Shown: piece after piece, positions 26,030 to 34,450 of the stretch | Numbering within the stretch: the stretch's first letter is position 1 | How the letters are laid out: each line of letters opens with the position of its first letter | Assembly: GCA_023263235.1 (NCBI GenBank) | Contig: JALQXE010000039.1 | Location: forward strand, 1-39,542 | DNA length: 39,542 nucleotides | Direction: 5' to 3' | DNA from: Sediminibacterium sp. | GTDB lineage: Bacteria > Bacteroidota > Bacteroidia > Chitinophagales > Chitinophagaceae | Notes under the pieces: generated by a model | The model's input: the letters and a program-made list of their open reading frames with translations, nothing else | Databases searched by the model: none | What the model was told of the DNA's origin: nothing | Made by a program: the position numbers and the translations under genes

Positions 26030-27004
26030 TCAAATGTTTAATAAATACTCGGTATTTTTTCCCCTTCCTTCCTTTTTAATAAAGACTTTTTTATGTAATA
26101 AATAGGTCACATCCCGTAAAGCTGTATCTCGAGAACATTGGGTTAGTTGGGAATAAACGGTAGTGGTGAGCTTTTCATTGAAGCCGGCCAATAAAATATT
26201 AATGATTGTTTCTTGGCGTTTATTCAACTGTTGGTGATTTTGATTGCTCCAATAATTAGCTTTCTTTAAAATTTGTTCTAGTAATATTGATGAATTGTCA
26301 TAAGCTCGTTCTAAACAACCCAAAAACCATTGTAACCATATAGTTATTTCTAAAGATCCTTTAAGAGATTGCAAAACAATGAATTGATATTCAATAAATT
26401 CATTTGAAAGCTGGTTGTTAAGGCTATAATAACGTAGGGAGGTGTTGTCCGCTTTTGTGAGTTGTATTTCACAAAGAAGCCTAGCTAAAATACCTGATTG
26501 ATTGCTATTGTGAGCAATTGCAACAAACCATAAATGTGTGATAGCTGCCTTTAATAATCGGTCCAATCCCGGTTTATTGAACCAGGTTAAAAACTGATCC
26601 AGCCCATTTAATTGAAGGGGGGCTGTAACAAGCTGATTATTATTGTCTTGGGAATTTATTAAACTACCGCTTCTGATATATGCCTCCTCAAGCATGCCCG
26701 TGGTAATTATTTTCTGGGGTGATCCAATTAAAGTGCTTCTTATTTCTTGGATTGAATCTGCAAGTAGATTTATATCTTGTTGATTATCATTGCTTAATTG
26801 TGGAAATGCAATTTTTAGATGACCAATTGCGTCTAGTTTTAGCATTTCTGCATGAGCCATTGCTTTAAATTCCGGCATTAATGCTTCCATCCCTTCTACC
26901 AACTGAACCTGCTTTGTCCTCAAATTCATTAAGATAGGATTTAGCACATCCGAACACCAAGTAAAAGCAGGAAACTGGGGTAAATTGGCTAAATGACTAT
27001 TCAT
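26030..27004 (-). CDS. Degenerate Fic-family protein (DUF4172-type) with C-terminal winged helix; predicted pseudoenzyme
   Basis: About 324 residues from the ATG at 27004; a TTG at 27013 is the alternative. Family membership comes from the layout: an N-terminal DUF4172-like part (LPQFPAFTW), a Fic core with the helix ITHLWFVAI, a helix ILARLLCEIQLTKAD, the segment LQSLKGSLEITIWLQWFL, and a C-terminal winged helix (LNKRQETIINILLAG ... CSRDTALRDVTYLLHKK ... GRGKNTEYLL). The Fic catalytic motif, normally HPFxDGNGR directly after WFxxI, here reads AHNSNQSGI without gaps. The catalytic His is Ala, Phe is Asn, the anion-hole Gly-Asn is Gln-Ser and Arg is Ile. The inhibitory motif (S/T)xxxE(G/N) also appears lost (LKLDAIGHLK). 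AMP transfer is therefore very unlikely. The intact DNA-binding domain suggests a role as a regulator. It follows the fucosidase gene on the same strand. Confidence 0.72.
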   Translation of the reverse strand: MNSHLANLPQFPAFTWCSDVLNPILMNLRTKQVQLVEGMEALMPEFKAMAHAEMLKLDAIGHLKIAFPQLSNDNQQDINLLADSIQEIRSTLIGSPQKIITTGMLEEAYIRSGSLINSQDNNNQLVTAPLQLNGLDQFLTWFNKPGLDRLLKAAITHLWFVAIAHNSNQSGILARLLCEIQLTKADNTSLRYYSLNNQLSNEFIEYQFIVLQSLKGSLEITIWLQWFLGCLERAYDNSSILLEQILKKANYWSNQNHQQLNKRQETIINILLAGFNEKLTTTVYSQLTQCSRDTALRDVTYLLHKKVFIKKEGRGKNTEYLLNI

Positions 27005-27015
27005 TAACCACAATT

Positions 27016-27063
27016 TAAGGCGAATAATTGATATTTTTTATGAATTTATAAACATTCGCCTTA
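27016..27063. repeat. 10-bp inverted repeat just upstream of the Fic-like gene
   Basis: TAAGGCGAAT (27016-27025) and ATTCGCCTTA (27054-27063) are exact reverse complements separated by 28 bases. The near arm is 3 bases from the TTG and 12 from the ATG of the Fic-like gene. It does not look like a terminator for the leftward fucosidase gene because no T-run follows on that strand. A T-rich run follows only on the plus strand, where no gene ends. It may be an operator or a 5' UTR hairpin. Confidence 0.5.
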
Positions 27064-27109
27064 TTTTGTTTTCTCTATTTTTTGGAAACCATGTACGGGT
27101 TTTATGAGT

Positions 27110-28558
27110 TTAATGGGTAAGTTTAATAACAAATATCCCTGTTGGTGAAATATCTCCTGGATGAATATTGGTTAAGTCCAGAAGTAAGTCCTTGCCTTTT
27201 TGCTTCATATTTATCTTTTTATCTGTTCCCAAAACAGATATTCCCAAAGGCATGGAAACATTCTTTAAGGTAAAGTTTGATGTATAGCTTGGTAATATAC
27301 AATAGGTGTGGTTGTCCTTTTTGGTGAAAAATGCTTCTATGTAGGCGCTGTCCTTTTTAGGAACGACCAAATCCGCTACCCTATAATCAGACATATAACT
27401 TGCTCCCTTTTTATTCGTTTTGATTCCATTGCTCCATTGAGCAGGTTGGCGCCAAGCGGTAGTTCCATAAATGGCTTCGCCATTAATACTTAACCAATCT
27501 CCAATATCTGTTAAACGCTGCTGCATGATCACCGGAATTGTTCCATCCGCATCTGGCCCAATATCCAATAAAAAATTTCCGCCCCTTGAAACCAAGTCGT
27601 TTAACATAAGTATTAATTCATGACTAGATTTATAATGCTTAAGCTGTTCACTTTTATTATATCCATAGGAAAGTCCAACACCCTGACTTTCTTCCCAAAT
27701 GATACTTGCGTCCATTCCACTACCATATTCACTAGTAGTGTACATAGCACCATGATTTTTTTCGCGCGTATTATTTCCCCATCTATCATTTACCACCACG
27801 CTGTCCTTAACGGGTGATTCATTAAATAACCAAGCTAACAATTTTGGGCTTTGCCATGCTGTATCAGATAAATCCCATTCACCATCTGAAAAAATGATAG
27901 CAGGTTTATATTTATTAACCAAGTCTTTGAACTGTGGTGTCATGTGTTTTTCTACATACGCTTTTTTATCATGTAACCAGATGGGATTAAACCATTCATA
28001 CAAAGAATAATAATATCCCATTTTTAATCCAACACCTCTTACCGAATTTGTTAAGTCCCCCAATAAGTCACGCTGAGGCGTTCCTGTTACCGCATTCCAA
28101 GGTCTATTCCAACTTTTATCTGCTTGTTCGCTATTCCATAATGTATATCCTTCATGATGTTTTGAAGTTAACACCACATATTTTGCACCAGATTTTTTAA
28201 AGAGTTCTGCCCACTCATCGGGCTCAAATCGCTCTGCTTTAAACATTGGCTCAAATTGTGTGTAGGCAAAGCTTTTGCCATAATTTTTTTCATGAAATGC
28301 TATAAAGTCTTTTTGTTTTTCAAATAGTCTATGCCAATACCATTCTGCATAACTATAGCCATTGTTTTTTACAGGAGGTGCATAAGCAGGAACAGAGTAT
28401 ACACCCCAATGAATAAATATTCCAAATTTGTCTTGATTAAACCAAGCAGGAATTTTTCTTTTATTTAAAGATTCCCAATTGGGATCAAATTGTTGAGCAA
28501 CTATTTTATTTGCGAAAAACGTACTAATTAGGAAAAACAAGAAAAATGATTTTTTCAT
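27110..28558 (-). CDS. Alpha-L-fucosidase, glycoside hydrolase family 29
   Basis: Exported GH29 enzyme of 482 residues from the ATG at 28558 (an ATG-like codon two positions upstream is less likely). It removes terminal L-fucose from glycans. Signal peptide MKKSFFLFFLISTFFANKIVAQ. Motifs are KFGIFIHWGVYSVPAYAP (45-62), the substrate-binding VVLTSKHHEGYTLW (128-141), and IIFSDGEWD with Asp225 as the likely nucleophile. A beta-sandwich C-terminal domain follows from about residue 350 (FLLDIGPDADGTIP marks the barrel end). The gene is divergent from an esterase gene with only 41 bases between the start codons, and upstream of the Fic-like gene. That is a small glycan-use pair rather than a full utilisation locus. 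Confidence 0.92.
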   Translation of the reverse strand: MKKSFFLFFLISTFFANKIVAQQFDPNWESLNKRKIPAWFNQDKFGIFIHWGVYSVPAYAPPVKNNGYSYAEWYWHRLFEKQKDFIAFHEKNYGKSFAYTQFEPMFKAERFEPDEWAELFKKSGAKYVVLTSKHHEGYTLWNSEQADKSWNRPWNAVTGTPQRDLLGDLTNSVRGVGLKMGYYYSLYEWFNPIWLHDKKAYVEKHMTPQFKDLVNKYKPAIIFSDGEWDLSDTAWQSPKLLAWLFNESPVKDSVVVNDRWGNNTREKNHGAMYTTSEYGSGMDASIIWEESQGVGLSYGYNKSEQLKHYKSSHELILMLNDLVSRGGNFLLDIGPDADGTIPVIMQQRLTDIGDWLSINGEAIYGTTAWRQPAQWSNGIKTNKKGASYMSDYRVADLVVPKKDSAYIEAFFTKKDNHTYCILPSYTSNFTLKNVSMPLGISVLGTDKKINMKQKGKDLLLDLTNIHPGDISPTGIFVIKLTH

Positions 28559-28599
28559 AATCAAAAATTATATTCATTAAATTTACTGAACACTTTACT

Positions 28600-29478
28600 A
28601 TGAAACCTTTTTTTGCATTACTATTTTTACTTTTTACTTCAAACAGTTTTAGTCAATCAATGAAAATAAATTTATGGCCAGAAGGAAAGATTCCTTTACG
28701 TATTAACAATACTATTCAGGAGGAATCAATAAGTACCGATATTATTAGAATTGGAAAAGTGCAGATACCGCAAATAGAAGTTTACCTACCCAATAAAAAA
28801 AGCGCTACAGGACAAGGCGTTATTATTTGTCCTGGTGGTGGCTATTCCATTTTAGCATATGACTGGGAGGGAACGGATGTGGCAAAACTTTTAAACGCAA
28901 ATGGTATAGCAGCTTTTGTATTAAAATATCGTTTACCCGACTCGCTTTCAAGCACAGCGCCCAATCAAGTACCATTAATAGATGCAAAACAAGCCATGCG
29001 TTTGGTGCGCGAAAAAGCCAGTGAATGGAACATTTTGCCTAACAAAATTGGAATCATGGGATTTTCGGCGGGCGGACATTTAGCAGCAACTCTTTCGACA
29101 CATTTTGAAAAAGATACTAGACCAGATTTTAGTATTTTAATTTATCCGGTGATATCAATGGATAAAAATATAACGCATATGGGATCTAGAAATAATTTAA
29201 TTGGAAAACATCCAACGGATGATATGATAAAATTATATTCTAATGAATTACATGTAACGGGCAAAACGCCTCCAAGTTTTTTAATACATGCAACTGACGA
29301 TGATGGGGTGCCGGTAGAAAACAGTTTATTGTATTACCAAGCACTCAAAAAAAACAAAGTACCTGCTGAAATGCATATTTACCCTTTTGGGGGTCATGGA
29401 TTTGGACTTGCTAATGGAAATAAATCACTAGACAGTTGGCCCAGGTTAATGATTAATTGGTTGAAGGGTTTAAAATAA
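28600..29478 (+). CDS. Alpha/beta-hydrolase, acetylxylan-esterase-like (lipase/BD-FAE type)
   Basis: Exported esterase of 292 residues with signal peptide MKPFFALLFLLFTSNSFSQ. The fold elements are an oxyanion-hole segment CPGGGYSILAYDWEG (77-91), nucleophile elbow GFSAGG with Ser156, the acid in HATDDDGVPVENS (Asp233 to Asp235) and His266 in FGGHGFGLA. The motif set matches the bacterial acetylxylan esterase / BD-FAE type of polysaccharide deacetylating enzymes. Together with the divergent fucosidase, removal of acetyl groups from an acetylated fucosylated or plant glycan is a reasonable guess. That link is inference. Confidence 0.85.
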   Translation: MKPFFALLFLLFTSNSFSQSMKINLWPEGKIPLRINNTIQEESISTDIIRIGKVQIPQIEVYLPNKKSATGQGVIICPGGGYSILAYDWEGTDVAKLLNANGIAAFVLKYRLPDSLSSTAPNQVPLIDAKQAMRLVREKASEWNILPNKIGIMGFSAGGHLAATLSTHFEKDTRPDFSILIYPVISMDKNITHMGSRNNLIGKHPTDDMIKLYSNELHVTGKTPPSFLIHATDDDGVPVENSLLYYQALKKNKVPAEMHIYPFGGHGFGLANGNKSLDSWPRLMINWLKGLK

Positions 29479-29485
29479 TAAATTG

Positions 29486-29493
29486 TAACTTTG
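29486..29493 (+). promoter_or_regulatory. Candidate -7 box (TAACTTTG) for the small membrane protein gene
   Basis: TAACTTTG matches TAnnTTTG, 20 bases before the ATG at 29513. A TTG lies 22 bases upstream (29461-29463), a slightly long but possible -33 spacing. Confidence 0.4.
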
Positions 29494-29512
29494 TAGTACA
29501 AAAATCAAAACT

Positions 29513-29755
29513 ATGTTACAGAATATATTGGTTACCATCTGGATCTTAAGCGCAATTTATTGTTTGTATAAATTATATAAACGCTCAAAAATGTCGTCTC
29601 ATGATGGTGTTATTGGATATTCTCCGGGCTTAGAGATGATCATGGTAATCGTGATTGGACCTATTTTAGCCATCATAGATATTTGTTTGACCTGGATAAG
29701 AATATACAAAGAGGCCGAAGAAGCAAGAAGAAGAGCAGAACAAAAAGGAGCATAA
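29513..29755 (+). CDS. Small membrane protein, 80 residues, unrecognised
   Basis: Two membrane helices (about residues 4-19 and 42-62) joined by a basic loop (KLYKRSKMSSHDG), then a charged coiled tail (EAEEARRRAEQKGA). I know no family. It has its own candidate promoter and a strong terminator, so it is probably a real monocistronic gene. Confidence 0.65.
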   Translation: MLQNILVTIWILSAIYCLYKLYKRSKMSSHDGVIGYSPGLEMIMVIVIGPILAIIDICLTWIRIYKEAEEARRRAEQKGA

Positions 29756-29769
29756 TCGCTTTAAACTAT

Positions 29770-29803
29770 AAAAAAAGACCCAAAATATTTTGGGTCTTTT
29801 TTT
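29770..29803. terminator. Bidirectional palindromic terminator
   Basis: The core gacccaaaat / attttgggtc is a perfect palindrome flanked by an A-run on the left and a T-run on the right, the classical form of a terminator for convergent genes. It serves the 80-residue protein gene (+) and the large T9SS protein gene (-). Confidence 0.9.
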
Positions 29804-29821
29804 TGTCTATAAAGTTTAGGA

Positions 29822-32800
29822 TTATAGTTTTATGATTTTGAATTGTTGAATAATTTTTAGATCGTTGGAGGAAACCCTAAATAAATAAGTACCCGCAGAC
29901 AACTGATCAAAAAACAGTCCAGTTCCTGCGCTTATATTTTGTTTGCTTAAAACCCTAGCACCGGTAGACAATTCAAATACTTCAATGTTTAACTGAGGAT
30001 ATCCCTTAACAACAAAATCAAGATTGATTTTATTTTTAAATGGATTGGGTGCGAGCTTAATAAATTCATTCGCACTCAAATTAACAATATCAGTTACTAA
30101 GAAATAGTATGTAGCGCTCGTTGCACTGATACAACCATTCTCCATTGTTTTTGCAGTATATGCACCAGATGTAGTTGGTTTAAATTTAGCAGTTGTATCC
30201 TGAATTGCCACCCCGTCCTTATACCATATATTTCCTTTAGTTGCACTTGAAACCAAGTAATTAGCAGTGTCACGAGAGAGTGTTGGCGAACCAGGGGTTG
30301 AATTCACGGTAATCGTCAGTTTAGATTTAGCACTTTCACAGCCCGTAGCTGTTTTAGTTTGGGCAACATAGTAGTTTGTGGTACCGGCGGAACTAGTAGG
30401 AGGAACAGGGGATGCGCTTAAAGGCGGCGTTCCATTGGCCGCTGCATTATACCAAACAAGTGAATGGCCGTTTAAAGCTGTTGCCGTTAATGTAGAAGCA
30501 GAAATTCCGGTACATAATGATAGGTTTGCTGTAGCCGGCGCTTCGGGGATTAATTTTTCTATGGCACTTATTGAAGAAACTGCATTTTTATTACCCGCGG
30601 TATCAAGAAGGGCATTTGCTTTTACAGTTATATTAACGGTGTCGTTACAAATGCGCGTGATATAAACATTATACAAAGTGTTAGATACTTTTTTTACCGA
30701 ATCAATTGCTCCTACTCCAATGCTCAAGTTTTCTTTTGTCAACGTGTTTGAGATATACTCATTTGATTCAACAGTATATACCGCTTTTAGATCGGTAGTA
30801 GATGACTTTTTAATTGTAATTACGGGATCCTTAGTATCCTTATAAATTATATTTTTTATGGGCACAATTTCGTTACCCATAGAATCTAATACAATTACTT
30901 TAATCTCAATAAGGCCATCTTGGAACGCGTTTAAGTTTATGTTTTTTAATTTAAATACAGAGTCCGTTAATTTACCAGCCAACACAACAGAATCGCCAAC
31001 AGCAGATGTGAAGCTGCTTGTAGACATTGATTTTATTGAGAATTGATCGTACCCTAAAGCATTTGTTTTTACAATTGATTTTTGAGTAAGCACAATATTA
31101 TAATCACAATTTAATTCATTCACTTTCATATCAATAATTAATGAATCTAAATTGCTCTTTCCAAAATTAGAAATATTAGATTGAATGATTGCAGATTTTG
31201 GAGGAACTACGTCTTTGGTATAAGTTGCCCTTCCTGTTCCAATTAATGCACTTGTACTATCAAGCATAAACACAGTAGCGTATAACACTCCATCATTAAC
31301 ACCTTTCAAGTTTAAATTCGTAAGCGTAACAGTATCCTTAGTCATTTTTCCTTCAAACACAGGCGAGCTGCCGCCCATAGAGCTGTACATTCTTAAACGA
31401 TATTTTTGATCCTTACAAGAAGCACAACCAATTTTTACTGCAACCGAATCTACATTCTTGCTATTTACTTTCTTACCTAAAATTTCAACGTATGGTGTTA
31501 CTTGTAGAACATTAGATTGATCTACATCAAAACGAACATACTCTACAAAACTGTAATACTTGCGATTTTGAGCGTGGTCATTTATGTTAATTGCTGATAC
31601 GCCCCATAAGCCTGGAGGTGAACCGGCTGGTAATAGGGTTTTGAAATAGTATCTTTTGTATCCATAAATTGAGGAGTCTGGTTGAATAGTATAAAATAAA
31701 TTTCCCAAATCCGACTGCATTGAAATGCTTCTTTCAAGTCCTTGCGGATCCCTCAAAGTATAATATCCATTTGCGAAACCCGAAGCTTTCCCTGCATAAT
31801 CAGATTCATCTTTAATCCAAAGCCACATTTCAAAAAGGGTTTCTCCATTCGGAGCACTAGGATTGGTTGGGGTTGCTTGAATTTTTATATCATTTAAATC
31901 AATTACCGGTGGTTTTAAATCCGGATACTTTGTTTTCATGTATACACTGTCTCTAATTGCTCTTTGATTTACAAAACGCGGTGCTATAAAATAATTTTTA
32001 TTAGCGGTGTCTTTATCTAACAAAAGTTGGCGCACATTCAGTGCAACATCCTGCATGTCGATATAGCTTACAGAGTAATAGCCTGATGGGAAGTAGTCGG
32101 GTACTGGAAAATAAAATTGTGCTGTTTTCAGGCTGTCGGGTTTATCATTCAAAATTCCAGTTCCCCCAATTTGACAATCGAAACTATAGGGTTGAATGTT
32201 ATATTTATTTGTGCTGTCAAAAGTTGGTAAATACATTCTTGCTAAAACACGCCCATCAGGATTAATAGTGTTCTTTTCAATCATTTTGAAGCTAAGTTTA
32301 ATTGCATTAGAGGGCTGCAGATTCACCGTGTCTGCTCCCTGTGCTAAACCACCACCAAAATCCTTTACTTTAACAGAGACGCTATCCAGTTTTAATGAAT
32401 TTTGAACATAGAGAGGCGGCGTTACATCTTCAAGTGGGTTATTAACAAAACACTTGACGCCATATGTACTATTGTTTTCGAGGCGCATATTTCCTTGAAC
32501 ATCTCCGATTGTCATTTGAGGAATAATCCAATATCCACTTTTTGCAAATTTTGAAAGTGTCATTTCACCCCTTAATATTGACTTTTGAGCATTTACCGGA
32601 AAAAGGCCCATGTCCTTTATAGTTCCTATAGAACTAGTAAATCTACAACTTGCCCAGTCTGCACCATCAAATGCCTTATTCATAACAGTGAGCTCAATTT
32701 CAAGTACCACTTTTTTGTCCTCATTTGCCTCTCCAATTACTTCAAGTTTGGTGCGCTTTATTTTACCTGGATAATTATAATCTGGAAATAAGTTGTATAC

Positions 32801-34258
32801 CTGGAAAGTTAAATCGGGACGAATAACCGAAATATATCTTGTCCCCTTCATTATGCGATCTCTAATAAATTCAAATTTTCTCAACGATCTACTTCTTAAA
32901 GCTTCGGGGTTAGTAATATAAAATGCAATACTCTCTGCCATATCCTCATTGGGATTTTTTAAATGCGCATAGGCAGAAACAAATTCAGTAGTATTGGTTG
33001 TGGACCAACCCGACCCCGATGTTGGATCCTTAAACCAACCACCTAGTGTAGACCAATCATCTTGTGTAGTTTTGTCAAAAATATATTCCCATAAAAAATG
33101 GGCCTTTTCGTGTAATACCAGCCTTTGCATATAAGTAATATCTTGGCTAATAAATGCACCCTCCATCCACTCTATATTATTATTGGTAACCCATGCAATA
33201 GCGGGTGCAGTGGGATAAACAGGATGGGATTGACCGTTTACCCTTCTTACCATGTATTTGAGTTCACCCTGTCTTTGCATTGCATCGGGAAACTCTTCGA
33301 ACATAGATAGAATAATTATTTTTTCATCACTAGTAAATTCTTGAAAATTAGTTTCCGTTTCATTCATTAAAGTTTTCAAAAAAGGAGAGGGTGCCAAAAA
33401 TTCAAAACCATATCTTGTTTTTGCAATTTCTGCAATACGGTCTTTGTTTATTCCCTTATCTGAATAATAGTATACCAATGCAGTGTATAATCTTTTAGAA
33501 AAGAATTTTCCCTTAACTCCATCTACCGTTACCACCTGGGGTGTGGCATAAGTAAATGCAGCTCGAGATATTGTAATAATATCAATCCCATTTACGGTAG
33601 TAAAATCAATGTCTCTGTCTATATATCTATCTGTTAAAATCCATTTAGCTTTTACCTTTACAGAATCGTTTTCACCATATTTACGAAAATTTAATTTCTT
33701 TAACGTTTGATATAATCTATACGCATCCTCACTTGTCCACTTAGAAGAGTCATCGCTAAATAAAAAGCCATATTCATTTAGTGCATTAATTGCATTAAAA
33801 TCATCGGGCACTTTTTCTGCTTTACCCAATACATTTATTTCAACCTTATCATTTATATATGCTTGCTGCGCGTGGCCCACAAAGCTGCTATCGTCCTGCC
33901 AAGTATAATTATACGTTGAGCCAATAGTTGCAGGAGTAAGGGTTATGGTAAGATCAATATTATTATTATTTAAATCTAAAACCTTTGCTGGTGGAAACAA
34001 ATAGCCCTTTGCGTCAATACTTATTGCCCACTTTCCAATGGATAAATTTGGAAATGAATAAGCAACATCGGCGTTATTCGCAATGCCCCCAATTTTTTTA
34101 AAATAAAAAGCTTCTGCATTTTTCTGAATTTTAACAATAGCGGTATCGCCTTGTTTTAAACCTTTTATTACGCCACTTACTTGTGACTGACTTTGTGCAA
34201 AAAAAGGAGAAACAAAAAAACAAATTGTTACTAGACCTTTTAATAATGACTTAAGCAT
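29822..34258 (-). CDS. Large T9SS-secreted protein with putative zinc-metallopeptidase core
   Basis: Secreted multidomain protein of 1478 residues. Signal peptide to about 24 (FFAQSQSQ). Residues 25-115 form a carboxypeptidase-regulatory-like beta-sandwich. Residues 120-480 contain HEKAH (His383, Glu384, His387), an HExxH zinc motif, followed by EDMAE (438-442), the kind of ED.AE segment that supplies the third ligand in several secreted zinc peptidases. Residues 480-950 look like beta-sandwich modules. Two tandem related modules follow at about residues 1010-1160, each with DG.......LD... and ending in YKD..P. Then an Ig-like module (LVWYNAAANGTPPLS ... TGCESAK), another sandwich and a type A T9SS sorting domain (last 80 residues, LAPNPFKNKINLDF ... 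SAGTYLFRV). No exact family is recognised for the peptidase part. The catalytic assignment is inference from motifs. Confidence 0.8.
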   Translation of the reverse strand: MLKSLLKGLVTICFFVSPFFAQSQSQVSGVIKGLKQGDTAIVKIQKNAEAFYFKKIGGIANNADVAYSFPNLSIGKWAISIDAKGYLFPPAKVLDLNNNNIDLTITLTPATIGSTYNYTWQDDSSFVGHAQQAYINDKVEINVLGKAEKVPDDFNAINALNEYGFLFSDDSSKWTSEDAYRLYQTLKKLNFRKYGENDSVKVKAKWILTDRYIDRDIDFTTVNGIDIITISRAAFTYATPQVVTVDGVKGKFFSKRLYTALVYYYSDKGINKDRIAEIAKTRYGFEFLAPSPFLKTLMNETETNFQEFTSDEKIIILSMFEEFPDAMQRQGELKYMVRRVNGQSHPVYPTAPAIAWVTNNNIEWMEGAFISQDITYMQRLVLHEKAHFLWEYIFDKTTQDDWSTLGGWFKDPTSGSGWSTTNTTEFVSAYAHLKNPNEDMAESIAFYITNPEALRSRSLRKFEFIRDRIMKGTRYISVIRPDLTFQVYNLFPDYNYPGKIKRTKLEVIGEANEDKKVVLEIELTVMNKAFDGADWASCRFTSSIGTIKDMGLFPVNAQKSILRGEMTLSKFAKSGYWIIPQMTIGDVQGNMRLENNSTYGVKCFVNNPLEDVTPPLYVQNSLKLDSVSVKVKDFGGGLAQGADTVNLQPSNAIKLSFKMIEKNTINPDGRVLARMYLPTFDSTNKYNIQPYSFDCQIGGTGILNDKPDSLKTAQFYFPVPDYFPSGYYSVSYIDMQDVALNVRQLLLDKDTANKNYFIAPRFVNQRAIRDSVYMKTKYPDLKPPVIDLNDIKIQATPTNPSAPNGETLFEMWLWIKDESDYAGKASGFANGYYTLRDPQGLERSISMQSDLGNLFYTIQPDSSIYGYKRYYFKTLLPAGSPPGLWGVSAININDHAQNRKYYSFVEYVRFDVDQSNVLQVTPYVEILGKKVNSKNVDSVAVKIGCASCKDQKYRLRMYSSMGGSSPVFEGKMTKDTVTLTNLNLKGVNDGVLYATVFMLDSTSALIGTGRATYTKDVVPPKSAIIQSNISNFGKSNLDSLIIDMKVNELNCDYNIVLTQKSIVKTNALGYDQFSIKSMSTSSFTSAVGDSVVLAGKLTDSVFKLKNINLNAFQDGLIEIKVIVLDSMGNEIVPIKNIIYKDTKDPVITIKKSSTTDLKAVYTVESNEYISNTLTKENLSIGVGAIDSVKKVSNTLYNVYITRICNDTVNITVKANALLDTAGNKNAVSSISAIEKLIPEAPATANLSLCTGISASTLTATALNGHSLVWYNAAANGTPPLSASPVPPTSSAGTTNYYVAQTKTATGCESAKSKLTITVNSTPGSPTLSRDTANYLVSSATKGNIWYKDGVAIQDTTAKFKPTTSGAYTAKTMENGCISATSATYYFLVTDIVNLSANEFIKLAPNPFKNKINLDFVVKGYPQLNIEVFELSTGARVLSKQNISAGTGLFFDQLSAGTYLFRVSSNDLKIIQQFKIIKL

Positions 34259-34304
34259 GTCCTTTAATTTAATATTAAGAATTGGGCTGGGGGGGTGTCC
34301 TTTT

Positions 34305-34312
34305 CAAAGATA
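34305..34312 (-). promoter_or_regulatory. Candidate -7 box (TATCTTTG) for the large T9SS protein
   Basis: The minus strand reads TATCTTTG, a full match to TAnnTTTG, 47 bases upstream of the ATG. The leader between them contains a run of seven C. There is no clear -33. Confidence 0.45.
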
Positions 34313-34381
34313 TTAACTTATATAATAAATTAAATTAATTAATGTTGCTTAAATATGAGCGTTTTCGTACAGCAATAAAAC

Positions 34382-34419
34382 ATTGTTAATTCCCAGACTC
34401 TTGGGTTTTAATTAACAAT
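34382..34419. repeat. Composite inverted repeat between divergent genes
   Basis: ATTGTTAATT (34382-34391) pairs with AATTAACAAT (34410-34419). Inside, CCCA (34392-34395) pairs with TGGG (34402-34405), leaving a 6-base loop and a 4-T bulge. It lies 32 bases upstream of the ATG at 34451. It could be an operator or a leader hairpin. A terminator is unlikely since no gene ends here. Confidence 0.4.
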
Positions 34420-34450
34420 CGGGGGATTTATTTTGCTTCAAATACGTTTT

